A stretch of 64,000 bases of DNA from Gadus chalcogrammus (taxonomy: Eukaryota > Chordata > Actinopteri > Gadiformes > Gadidae). Position 1 is the first letter of the stretch. Each line of letters begins with the position of its first letter. Positions 32,255-41,939 of the stretch are shown in pieces. The notes beneath the pieces are model-generated. The model was not told the origin of the DNA and ran no database searches. It saw nothing but the letters and a program-made list of their open reading frames with translations. The DNA lies in contig NC_079423.1 of assembly GCF_026213295.1 (NCBI RefSeq), positions 21,495,597 to 21,559,596 of the forward strand. The letters are read 5' to 3'. Made by a program: the position numbers and the translations under genes.

Positions 32255-32836
32255 GGTACATGGCATGCGGGAACCCATGTATTCCAATGGACCTTTCAGT
32301 ATGAATCGAGGATTCATCACATGGATGCAAACTATCATACGAAGAGACCACAGGAGTTCATTTTTTTCAGACGCTGTGTTGATACAGACGAGCTACCACA
32401 GTGCTATGATATGCATTGCATCGGTAGCTCTGCTCTACGCACCAGTGTTTTAGAAGCTGCTGATTATTTTGATAATGTCTTTTTCATGCAGTGGGCTGAT
32501 TTGTCAGCACAACGTGGAATTTTTGCAGAGATTGATTATATGGCTAAGACGAATGAAGAACCATGGAGCACAACTGATGATGAATACAGAATGCGCCTGT
32601 TTGAGTCGCCTGGGTTTGATGAGGGGGTACATGGTGTGTTTGGTTATGCTAGCATTAGAAAATGTCAGCAATGTATAAGAAGGTGGGGTAGATGCTAGTA
32701 GTATTAAGGGTGTTTTCTTTTCCTTTTTAAATGTGTTTTTGATAGGCTATACCTTATATTAATATGTGTGTGTTGTGTGTATTTTTATTTTTTTTTCATA
32801 TTCTAATGGTATATTTTTGATACGCTATGCAGCACA

Positions 32837-33500
32837 GGTCAATGATGAACATGTGCAAAGTGGGGGTGTGGCTATGGAGACTGCTGATTTAAAGGCTGTA
32901 CAACCCGGACCCCACTGGCTTCAAGAGTATGCCATCTATCTGGCCGGATTGAATCTGTCCTTCCTACACATCGGAGAGGACAGTGAGCTGGAGGTGGACA
33001 CTGCTATGAGAGATGACGGATGGCCTGTATCAATACAGATCCGTTTAAACCCTGCATCGTTGGCTGTTCTGCGATTTACCACGGGGCTCTGTGTGGTAGC
33101 CATCATCAGCCATCAGAAGCAAGCGGCCTGCTGGGGATGCCAATATGATTGCCCAAGTCAACGACGCCATTCATGCCTGCAGGGAGCGACACATCATCAC
33201 TACGAATCCCACTACCATGACATTTGTGTTATGCTGGACAGACACCCCTTCCTGTTACTTTTAGAAACTTTTTTAAAGAAGACGACAGGGTTGACTGTGT
33301 CCCCAGGAAAAATCTATGGGGTGGTCGAATCTTATCTATGTGATTTAATATGCAATACCTATGATACCGAAAAACTGGATTTAATGACCACCGAAGGTGT
33401 GTCCGATGAACATCTGCTTCTGATATATGAGGCCATACAAATGTGGCGTCCTACATTGTCATTAGGCAAACCAAAGCCTGTTGTCGGGTGGCGTTTATAA
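32837..33500 (+). CDS. unrecognised protein, possibly second exon of the gene before
   Basis: The open frame begins upstream at 32766, but the part from AQVNDEHVQSGG after the TATGCAG acceptor looks more protein-like. It continues PHWLQEYAIYLAGLNLSFLH, DDGWPVSIQIRLNPASLA, VMLDRHPFLLLLETFLKK and YLCDLICNTYDTEKLDL. I recognise no domain. It ends at 33500 where the next ORF starts. A Cys/His-rich stretch (CWGCQYDCPSQRRHSCLQG) might come from a local frame change. Confidence 0.35.
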
Positions 33501-33907
33501 TGGGGATTTTGTTTTCTTATGCGTATGATGCGGATAGCAAGTCTGTATCAGATAGACTAGCCGTTTTGATGTATGCTGCCATAGAAAATGATACGTTTGT
33601 CCATCATAATGCTTATATCAAATGTATGTATAAGGATTGGAATGATTTGGTCATGAAATTCTTGCATGACAAGCCTACTGATCTAATGTTAGCTGAAATA
33701 TTTAACCATTTCTCCGATGGGGAGTGTTTTACTGTCGGTCATGTAATGTGTATATGTGCTTTTGTGTCGGATGTCTTGAAGATGAATAATGCCTCATACG
33801 CAGAGTGTATTAGTACTGCTCGAATGATGTCTTGTAAAATGGTGCAGAAAAATAAATTTGCCTGTAAACTATATCTGAACATTGTTTTGAGCGGACAGAC
33901 ATTTTAA
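33500..33907 (+). CDS. small protein with Bcl-2-like BH1 patch
   Basis: An intact 135-residue frame starts at the ATG at 33500, overlapping the last base of the preceding stop. IFNHFSDGECFTVGHVMCIC followed by AFVSDVLK sits where Bcl-2 proteins have BH1 (F-x-DG, then NWGR-like, then a hydrophobic helix). The NWGR core is degenerate (TVGH). The C-terminal stretch (ARMMSCKMVQKNKFACKLYL) would be the BH2 region, but lacks the usual Trp. Length and helix spacing fit a small viral Bcl-2 homologue, a gene type I recall from adintoviruses. There is no hydrophobic tail anchor. Homology is suggested, not shown. Confidence 0.4.
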   Translation: MGILFSYAYDADSKSVSDRLAVLMYAAIENDTFVHHNAYIKCMYKDWNDLVMKFLHDKPTDLMLAEIFNHFSDGECFTVGHVMCICAFVSDVLKMNNASYAECISTARMMSCKMVQKNKFACKLYLNIVLSGQTF

Positions 33908-33915
33908 ATAAAAGG

Positions 33916-34725
33916 ATGGATAACTCTGATCATTGTTTCAGTATTCGTTTTTTGTCGCAGGCATACGACATGGATAAACGGATGCATAAGACTTATTATG
34001 ATCCCTCCGGACCAGGGGGTTACGGCGGCATCAATAAACTAAGAACGGCCCTCGAGCATAGTGAGGGTGCAGTACCTCCAGTAAAATATATCAAGAAATG
34101 GCTGCTGAAGCAGGATCCCTACACCCTGCATGTACCTACACCGATACATTTCCGCAGAAATAGAGTATTGGTTAGTGGGGTAGATAGACAAGTTCCAGGC
34201 TGATTTTAGTGGATATGTCAGAGTATGCATCCGAAAATGATGGTGTGCATTTTCTGTTGACGTGCATCAATGTATTCTCAAAACATGCATGGGTTCGTCC
34301 GTTACCATCCAAGAGGGCTATCGACGTCGCTAAAGCTTTTGATGATATTCTCGGTGAAGGGCGTACCCCCGATAAACTGCAGACTGACGCTGGCAAAGAA
34401 TTTTATAACAAGATCTTTCAGCGTTTGATGGAGCGGTACAATGTCAAACATTTCTCTACATCTAACGAGACCAAGGCCAGTATAGTGGAACGCTTCAACA
34501 GGACTCTGAAAACCCGCATGTGGAGATATTTAACAGCTGCCAACTCCAAACGATATGTGGATAAACTACAGGATATGGTCCATGCTTATAACCATTCATA
34601 CCATAGATCGATAAAAATGACCCCGGTCAGCGTTGATAAAGATAATGAGAAAACAGTGTTTAATACGCTATACAAAACCACTCAAGAGCCGATGGTGGTG
34701 TTTAGATACGATGTTGGTGACACGC
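33916..34725 (+). pseudogene. retrovirus-like DDE integrase, Polinton/adintovirus type
   Basis: The first frame gives the N-terminal region (YYDPSGPGGYGGINKL, WLLKQDPYTLHVPTP, VSGVDRQ). Two close frame changes lie at about 34190-34205. The core frame follows with VDM-type first Asp (34209 onward: MDMSEYASENDG), LLTCINVFSKHAWVRPLPSK, LQTDAGKEF (second Asp) and TKASIVERFNRTLKTRMWRY (Glu, 33 residues later), then YNHSYHRSIKMTPVSV. This matches proteins labelled transposon-derived F54H12.3-like. The C-terminus is lost at the MITE at 34726. It is not of the Ty3 type. Confidence 0.7.
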
Positions 34726-34776
34726 AGGGCTCTACAGTGCGCCCATTTCACTCGCATTTGCGAGTGAATATTTCGG
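34726..34776 (+). mobile_element. 5' end of a hAT-type MITE with small hairpin
   Basis: CAGGGCTCTACAGTGCG is a common fish hAT-type MITE start. It includes a perfect 10-bp hairpin (TTCACTCGCA, TT, TGCGAGTGAA; 34747-34768). The other end is absent: sequence passes into the repeat at 34777. Confidence 0.45.
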
Positions 34777-34896
34777 CGTTGCTATGGTTACCAGTCTTGT
34801 GTGTTCCACGGTTTATTAGGTATCTAAATCGCTGTCTAATCAATACTTCATTCAATGCCTCTTCCGTGGTCATTACAATATTATGAATAGACTGCG
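34777..34896 (+). repeat. dispersed repeat, inverted copy at 10722-10850
   Basis: CGTTGCTATGG through GAATAGACTGCG matches the complement of 10850-10722, with short gaps. Confidence 0.65.
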
Positions 34897-35156
34897 TGGA
34901 GAAAGTAAATGCTGTTACTGTAGTCGATAAAGTCTACAAATTCAACCCCCGACTGGTTGAAGGATTTCGGGTGGCTAGTTTATGATGCTAAGAACATGAA
35001 AATGTTCTGTACATTTTGTATAGGGATGTGCATCTCCATCAGGAGGACGATGCGATACACATCTCGATGCACTGCCAACAATCCGATACATTCAAGATAC
35101 ATAAAAGCAGCTACTAATGCAATACGATACGATTCACCCCTATTGCGATGCAGTGC

Positions 35157-35221
35157 GATTCGACACGATACGATTCGACACGATGCGATTCAACAAGATG
35201 CGATTCAACAAGATGCGATGC
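35157..35221. repeat. 15-bp tandem repeat in an AT-rich MITE-like stretch
   Basis: GATTCGACACGATAC-type units repeat four times and end with GATTCAACAAGATGC twice. They lie in sequence starting at about 35020 (AGGGATGTGCATCTCC), which resembles a hAT-type MITE start. Confidence 0.65.
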
Positions 35222-35272
35222 TAAATAATACAATTCTATGCAATTTAATATGATACATAATGATTTATTTAT

Positions 35273-35472
35273 TTGTCAGACAACAAATCAGTAACCAGGT
35301 TTCTGACAAAAGAAAACATTTATGTGTATGTGTGTAAGTGTATTCTGAATGTAACATTTTTGTTTGTCAGACAACAAATCAGTAACAAGGTTTCTGACAA
35401 AAGAAAACGTTACACATGTATGTGTAATGTGTATGTGTATGTGCATAAGTGTGTTCTGAATGTAAAATTTTT
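35273..35472. repeat. two-copy tandem repeat of about 90-110 bp
   Basis: TTTGTCAGACAACAAATCAG through GTTTCTGACAAAAGAAAAC and GTGTTCTGAATGTAA occurs at 35273-35360 and 35366-35472. The second copy is longer by an expanded TGTGTATG tract. Confidence 0.8.
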
Positions 35473-35584
35473 TCACTATACCTGACAGTCACAACACAGT
35501 TTGCTTCATCCTAAACATGTGGATCAACTGCCTCACACACTAAATTTAACTAATTTGTCCTATTTTCAGGTTTTTCTTAAAGGT

Positions 35585-36064
35585 CCCATGACATGAAAAT
35601 CTCACTTTGGGAGGTTTTCTAACATAAATATGAGTTCCCTAGCCTGCCTATGGTCCCCCAGTGGCTAAAACTTGCGTTTGGTGTAAAACTAGCACTAGCT
35701 GTTCTGCTCGCCTTTGAAAAAACGGAGCCTGAAGCGCGCTGATTTGGAATGTCTGTGCTCATGACGTCATCAGGAATCTCAGCTCCTCCCCTTACTCTGC
35801 CTGGCCCGCCCAGAGACGTTGGCCCGCCAATGAGACTCGACCGTGCGAGCGCCACATGTGTGTGTGTGAATACACACACTGTAACGCAAGTGTTTCTTGT
35901 CGGTTCTTTGACGTGTCTTGTATTTCCACAACGAGACTGTCGTGGGGGTTATCTAAGCCATGGTTGAGAAGGAATTGGGGGAAAGGAACTTTGGTTTGAC
36001 TCGCTGAAGTACATGAACTGCGACATGCCGCCGGTTGCCGCGAGGCACCATCGCCCGGCAGCGG
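35585..36064. repeat. common teleost dispersed repeat up to assembly gap
   Basis: GGTCCCATGACATGAAAATC and CCTATGGTCCCCCAGTGGCT are words of a very abundant teleost repeat. A TATTTCCACAACGAGACTG region follows. The repeat runs into the gap, so its right end is unknown. Confidence 0.5.
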
Positions 36065-36164
36065 NNNNNNNNNNNNNNNNNNNNNNNNNNNNNNNNNNNN
36101 NNNNNNNNNNNNNNNNNNNNNNNNNNNNNNNNNNNNNNNNNNNNNNNNNNNNNNNNNNNNNNNN
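36065..36164. other. assembly gap, 100 N
   Basis: Exactly 100 unknown bases, the conventional size for a gap of unknown length. Sequences on either side need not be adjacent. Confidence 1.
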
Positions 36165-36810
36165 GTGACATGCTTGCGATATGCGATTTTTTAGCCTGCA
36201 ACGTTCGAAAATGCCACGACGAAAGTTTGGCATGCCAGAAATTTGGGGGTATCGCATGACCTATCCATTGTTGACATGGAGGGAATCCCGAGAACAGCTG
36301 GAGCTTACAGGCAGTGTTTACTAACTAGTAAAGTAAAGACTAGTAGAGATGCGCGGTTGGCGGACACCGTGAATAATCCACGGGTTGGGTGGATTGCGTG
36401 AAAAAAAGTAATACTTGGAGGAATTACGGGCGGATCGCGGTTGAAATAAATAAATAATAAGTAGGTTAACATATTGACTAGACAAACGGCAAACTGACAA
36501 ATTTGACATATTTTTCTATAATCTCCCTGCTTCGGAAATCTCCGCCCAGCGCTCGTCCGTTTTCCATAAGCATTCTACTGTGCGATCAGCCCTGCTGCGT
36601 ATGTTCTCACACATTGTTGAAATCATATGCTGGATGCTTTATTCTTTCTATGTGGCTTTTAGTTAATGATCAGGCTTGAATAAAACTACATTGGCTAAGT
36701 TTGCTGACAACAGGGGTCATGGACATTTTAGCGAGCCGACAGGCTTTTGTTGGGACGCGGAACACCCAACTCAAAATCGGGATGACATTACAGCTCATCT
36801 GCGCATCTTT
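36165..36810. other. non-coding, MITE fragment
   Basis: TAGAGATGCGCGGTTGGCGG at about 36345 with a CGGGTTGGGTGGAT stretch after it looks like a fish hAT-type MITE start. No partner end or coding region is seen. Confidence 0.3.
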
Positions 36811-37366
36811 ATTAATAATAATTCATAATATTTATGTAGCGCTTTTCAATGACCCAAAGACGCTTACAGTGAAGGGGGGGACCTAACTCACCACCAGTGT
36901 GTAGCACCTACTTGGGTGGTGCACGCCAGCCAATCTGTGCCAGAACACTCACCACACACCAGCTTGAGAGTGAGAGAATTAACCAGTCAGCCAAATGTAC
37001 AGGAGGATTATTAGGGGGGCCAGATCGAATTAGCCTGGTTGGGCCAGGACACCGGGGAAGCCCCTACTCTTTGCGATAAGTGTCCTGGGATCTTTTATGA
37101 CCACAGTGAGTCAAGACCTCGGTTTTACATTTCCTCCGAAGGACAGCACCTTCCACAGCACAGTGTCCCCGTCACTGCACTGGGGCATCGGGATTGATGA
37201 GGAAAGGGGCCAGAGTGAAAAGTGCCACCTATTGGCCACCACCCGACACCACTTACGGCACCTGGTACTCCCAGGCGGTCCCCCATCCAAGTACTAACCA
37301 GGCCCGACCCTGTTCAGCTTTCGAGATCAGACGAGATCGGGCGTGTTCAGGGTGGTATGGCCGTAT
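36811..37366 (-). mobile_element. 5S-rRNA-derived SINE (SINE3-like)
   Basis: On the minus strand the first 115 bases (37366-37252) are 5S rRNA: TACGGCCATACCACCCTGAA, CCCGATCTCGTCTGATCTCG, then GGTCGGGCCTGGTTAGTACT and TTGGATGGG, so the internal pol III boxes are still readable. The body carries TCCTTCGGAGGAAATGTAAA-type, CCGAGGTCCTGACTCACTGT and CACACACTGGTGGT-like words known from fish 5S-derived SINEs. The tail ends AAAAGCGCTACATAAATATT plus an ATT-rich stretch, a LINE-like 3' end. It is a retroposon, not a working 5S gene. Confidence 0.85.
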
Positions 37367-37375
37367 TACTAACTG

Positions 37376-38285
37376 AGCCGCGTATCTACTTACTAAACTT
37401 TACTGCACTACGCAGAGGACCGCCATCATAATGCCTATAGGAACTCGGGATCCATTATTATCTACACTTTGTTGCTGCGTGTATCGTGAACGATACAAAG
37501 AAAACTCGCCTTTGTACTTTTTGCTTGAGCCATATTTTTGCTTGTGAGTGAAAATGATTAGCCAGCTGATCAACTGCAACTATCACAGCTGATCACGCTT
37601 GTAATATAAACAGAGAGGCATGGCGGGAGTCACGTAACCATGACAACCACTGGTATCAAAATCATTTCAGTGTGGAATGTGGATGCAAAACATTCCGAAA
37701 ACGATATGAAAACGATAGTTTAATTTCATTGCGAATGTGCGTTTTTATATTTACCCGGGTTAGTGTGGAAAGGGCCTAAAGATTCTAGAGCATCGCACCC
37801 TCGAATCTTGTAGTTTGGCCAGTCTTCCGCCGAGACAAGGCCCAATTTCCTGGCTCTGTGATCACATAGTGTGACAGGTTAAATCGTGAAGGAATATCTG
37901 AGAATCATGTAGTCTGAACCAGCCATAATTGCTTAGAGGATTGGCCGCTCTTTTAAGACCCCTGGTTCATTGTTGACGTTGTCTATGTCGAGCTGCTAAT
38001 CAGCCATGATTCTTTCCACCTCATCCCCTCTCTCGCACATGTTCTGAAATTGGGCAGTTAGTGAGCCATTGACATCCATTCTATTCAAACAAGTGTTTAG
38101 CAGCTCTTTATGGCTGTATATTAATTTCATCTAACACAGGTAGGTGCATAGAAAACTTCCCAGACTATATGTTGTTTATAATAATAGCACCAAAGAACGG
38201 AATAATCTAAAAGTGTTGATTCTGTGTTTACATGCCACTGCGCATGCTCAGACATACGGACACAGCAAATCGATTTGCTTGAACA
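37376..38285. other. non-coding, nothing recognised
   Basis: AT-rich unique-looking sequence without exon signals, inverted ends or tandem repeats. I looked here for the missing membrane exon of the desmoglein-like copy and did not find it. Confidence 0.4.
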
Positions 38286-38293
38286 GTCTAGAT

Positions 38294-39222
38294 CAGGGGT
38301 ACTCAAGTAGAAATGATGAGGGGCCACAAATTTTTTTTTCAGTGACTCAAGGGGCCATTTATTGGGACCGTGTACGTCCGATAACGTATCATAACATAAC
38401 GTATGTATAACATTTACAACATTTTATAACATAACATTTCCTTTTTATTAAAAACAAAAATATTTCCTAAAATAAAAATATAATTTTAATTTCGGCATAT
38501 ATTAAAAAAAATAACTAAATAAAACCAAACATAACCGTGTTCAAGATAAAAAAACAAAAAGCCTTCAGACAGCCCATTTTTGTGCTTTGTTTAACAAACT
38601 ATTTCACATTTCTCACATGTCCCCTTTATTGGGAGAATTGGCCTCTGCTTTCTTTGGCCAATGCTTCAAACCTGGGCTGATATGGTGTGATTGCCAGGGA
38701 GACACACTGATGCACGTGCTCGTTGGTTAGGCGACTCCGGTACTGATTTTTGATGAAGTTCATTTTTGAGAATGCAGATTCACATCTGTATGTGGATCCA
38801 AACATTGTAAGGATGTGCACTGCCATCCTATTCAGCAGGGGGAAATTGGCCGCAGTTACCATTTTTGTCCACAGGGTGATGACGTCACACTGAGTCTTTT
38901 TGGGGCAAATTTGGAGCATGCCATTACGGCTCCGGTCGGTATACGTGTGACTGACTGCTGCTGAGATGGACTGTCTGCCTCGAGTTTGGGAGGGCTGGAG
39001 CGGTCTGTGGGCTGGAGTGCTATCTGTTTATCGTTGCAACCCCCAGCCTCGTATTGAGATCGCGGCGCGCGGTTTCAAAATAAGAGCGCCCAGCACGATT
39101 TTTATTTTTTTTATTTTTTATTTTTTTAATAATTAAAAAAACTTTTCAAAACAGCTCGAGGGCCATTAATAGACACCCCGCGGGCCACAAAAGGCCCGCG
39201 GGCCGCTACTTGAGTATGACTG
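38294..39222 (-). mobile_element. hAT remnant with perfect 8-bp target duplication
   Basis: The ends CAGGGGTACTCAAGTAG and CTACTTGAGTATGACTG are near-perfect inverted copies. GTCTAGAT flanks both (38286-38293 and 39223-39230). The internal sequence keeps only the end of a transposase gene. A GCGGGCCACAAAAGGCCCGC palindrome lies near the right end. Confidence 0.9.
38626..38919 (-). pseudogene. hAT transposase dimerisation domain
   Basis: The minus strand reads NFPLLNRMAVHILTMFGSTY then RCESAFSKMNFIKNQYRSRL, TNEHVHQCVSLAITPYQPRF. This is the hATC domain of the group related to GTF2IRD2/EPM2AIP1-like proteins. The catalytic part is missing. Confidence 0.75.
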
Positions 39223-39230
39223 GTCTAGAT

Positions 39231-39890
39231 AATACATGTATGCATGTGATATTGAAATGCTAGGTGTATATCATTAGGAATCTTTATGATTCGATTCAAA
39301 ATTAGATTCTTAATTCAAAACAATTTCTTATTAAAAATCGATACTCAATTCAGTATATTGGTGTGCATATACACTGTGTCGAAAGTAGAGTCGTGTTCAA
39401 ATAAAAAAACATATTTTCTTTAATCTTTTTTTTTCTTTTCTTTATTTTAAATCCCCGAAAATAAGTTTTGGAATTTTTGGAAGTTGGAAATTCATAGAAG
39501 ATAAGTATTGTTTGTCTTACCTGGGCTCTGCATATTTTTTCCCCCTACCCCTAATATTCAATCAGAATTCAAACTGTGGGTCTTCTAGATCTAAGTCTGT
39601 GAGCATGGGCAATTAAACACATGATCAAAACATCTGCATTTGTTTGTGGGGTCTATTGCATAAAACAACCTATCCAGGACAGGTTGTATCTGCTTATTTC
39701 TTTTTGAAAAAAACATACACCCTGAAAGGGGTTGAGTTGATGTGCTGAATTAACTTTTGACACAGAAAATATCAACAATTAATCTGAAGTATTAGCAAGC
39801 CTTCCAAATCCTTTAATGGTTATTTGTGCTTATTCAATTAAAACTATAATTGATTTAGTCTAAAGCATATTTTAAATGGAGGGTTCCTAC
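39231..39890. other. non-coding, intron or downstream flank of desmoglein-like copy
   Basis: AT-rich. No homologue of the membrane exon (expected pattern: SQE..WPG.Y.V..., CTC-D) is present on the minus strand. Confidence 0.4.
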
Positions 39891-41657
39891 CAGTGCGTGG
39901 TTCAAGACCCCATAATCCTGTGGTTTCTTTAGGTACAATGCTGAAAAGAAATGGGCCACCGTTGGGCTCTGCATCGTTGTCCGTTGCTGTAACTATAACC
40001 ACCTGATTGTTGGAGCAGATGTCTTCCAGGTTCTTGGGCAATGTGGGGCAATTGTCGTTGGCATCTGCCACATGAATTGCTATGGTCCCTGTTGCTGTCT
40101 TGGAGGGAACATCTATAGGTAAACAGCAAAAAGATGAATAACAACAATCATTTGTTAATACACAGCCCTTTAAGTCAGCATTAATGGTCTGTGTGTCCAA
40201 ACTTTTGTTCGTCATCCAACCCTCAAATGTAATGACCTCACCAAGTATCTGTGCTTGGTAAACAACTCTGTTAACTCATGGAGAGGATACAAAGTGATGT
40301 CACACAACGGAAAACATGTATCATATTAGAGTCTGAGAATAAAGCCAATCCGTGGAAAATGGCCTCAAAGCTTTCTTTCAAGTTTTGTGACAAATGCAAA
40401 ACAGGTTGCTGTCTGAAGAATGAAATATGTCTGAAGTTGAAGCACAGATTTAACAAGGAACTGTTGAATTCTTCAAAAGAAAAGGGCCTTACAAGTAAAT
40501 ATGAGCAATAACTGTCACATAACTGCCAAGAGGCTTGTCCAGTGCAATTGTCTTAATAGTCGCGGAACTACTGAGGCTGGTGAAAAGTAAACAAGGTTGT
40601 GAATACATAAGCCTTTATTGACAGTGGAAGTACAGGTACATGTTATACTGGACCATGGAGGACCACAAATCGACTTCAATGGCTAAAGGTGCCAAGCAGC
40701 CAAAGGTCATTCTACTCTCAAGTTCTCAGGTCTAGTGGATTACATCCAGGTTGGAATTTAAGCAAATTAATGGCAGTGTGTAACTTCTGATTAGTGCCTC
40801 ACCTTTAACTCACAAAGGTGGAATAATAAAGGGGGAACTAATTCAATAATTTCACCAATACCACTCAGAATAAGACAAGTAAGAACAGGGAGATGTTTGA
40901 TGATCAACAGTTCAAGTAAATCTTATAAAAAGCCCTGATCGCCCTATTGTATACCATTAACTGATGTAATGAATGCAAAGAGGTGGAATCTGAAGCCCAT
41001 CCACTAAGAGGCCCTTTCATAAGATACTATTTACCATGATGAACCATTTGTGAGTGGCAAAGGGTTGTTACAATCTATATTTTCCATTTTTAACATTCTT
41101 AACATTCTTTCATGTCAACTTACCATGTGACAAGCAAAGTATTGTAGCGTAGTACGTTCCATTGTTCAAGAATGGGGATTCTCTGTCTGGGACCTTATTA
41201 ATTCGAATCTCTGCTGTTACAGGGTCGACATTCAGCCAGTTGTCCTTGTCCTCACCTTTGGCATATCTGTGGTATTTAAGGGAAGCATTTAAAAATATAA
41301 ATATTTTCCTGAATACCTGTAATAACATAAATAAATAATAATAAAACAAATCACCATCATCTCGTAATTCTTAATTGTACGTTTATGTATCTACTGTAAA
41401 TCAGTGTCTAACAAATAGTTTATGCCATCCAAGCTAAAGTTGTCTCCTACTGTGATAGATCACCAAGGAATCAGTTCAACTCACTGGACATTCTCTGCAG
41501 GCTTTCCAGAATCTTCATCAGTAGCTGAGTAGATGCCGATTACTTCTGCCAATATATCTGAGTCTGGGTTCTCTGAGACTTGCAGAGACTTTACTTTGGG
41601 TGTGAAGGCTGCCCCCTCTGGCTTATTTCCCACTACTATGTTCACTGGGTAACTTTT

Positions 41658-41939
41658 AACCTTTGGCTTATTCTTTTTTACTGATGTGATAGTTCCAATG
41701 GATGCTCCAGCCCCAACCCCGACTCCACTTGCTGCTACAGCACCGTCTGCCCATCCTACTCTGTCACCCTTTCCCCCTGCAACATTGCCAACCCCTACAC
41801 CTGACTCTCCTCCTCCTACTCCTAGTCCTTCTCCTTCACAATCTCCTTCTCCAGCTCCTCCCACTCCTCCTCCACCTTCTCCTTCCAGTCCTCCACCTAC
41901 TCCTAGTCCCCCGCCCCCTTCTGTAGTGCCGCCCAAACC
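41658..41939 (-). repeat. glycine-rich insertion in the desmoglein-like copy
   Basis: About 94 codons of mixed Gly with Val, Glu, Ala and Ser (GGTTEGGGGLGVGGGLEGEG and on, to GVGVGAGASIGTITSV) lie just before the conserved KSYPVNIVV strand. It matches the position of the Gly/Thr tract in the intact gene but has a different composition. Confidence 0.8.

Larger units (their letters stand above)
30554..32698 (+). pseudogene. unrecognised protein gene split by a hAT element
   Basis: The left piece starts MACSSEETHRSDSAIWLYRG and is Ser/Asp/Glu-rich (DDSASSNEDIENQMPDGMSD). A frame change occurs near the T-run at 30755-30770. The hAT element at 30819-32254 then interrupts it. The right piece runs DANYHTKRPQEFIFFRRC, then MQWADLSAQRGIFAEIDYM, then FGYASIRKCQQCIRRW. 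I recognise no family. Joining a donor at about 32692 (GG|GTAGAT) to an acceptor at about 32836 (TATGCAG) keeps the frame into the next ORF. Confidence 0.4.
30481..34725 (+). mobile_element. Maverick/Polinton- or adintovirus-like fragment
   Basis: A plus-strand block of four to five protein-like frames lies between the Ty3 fragment and a MITE that begins CAGGGCTCTACAGTGCG at 34726. Its best-identified gene is a DDE integrase of the type found in Polintons and the related adintoviruses. Next to it is a small ORF with Bcl-2-like features. No type-B DNA polymerase, capsid, ATPase or terminal repeat is seen, so this is a fragment. The integrase is frameshifted, so the segment is an old endogenous remnant. 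The label is inferred mainly from the integrase. Confidence 0.5.

Noticed and set aside
34209..34725. Ty3 or retroviral integrase
   Set aside because: The spacing and the KASIVERFNRTLKTRMWRY block fit the Polinton/adintovirus type; no LTR, RNase H or RT lies beside it.
35949..36259. frames that cross the N gap
   Set aside because: They exist only because unknown bases are read as open.
37252..37366. functional 5S rRNA gene
   Set aside because: Substitutions in the middle region, a missing end and an attached SINE body and LINE-like tail show a retroposon.
40278..40511. 77-codon Cys/Lys-rich plus-strand frame in an intron
   Set aside because: No family match, no splice or promoter support; length is within chance.
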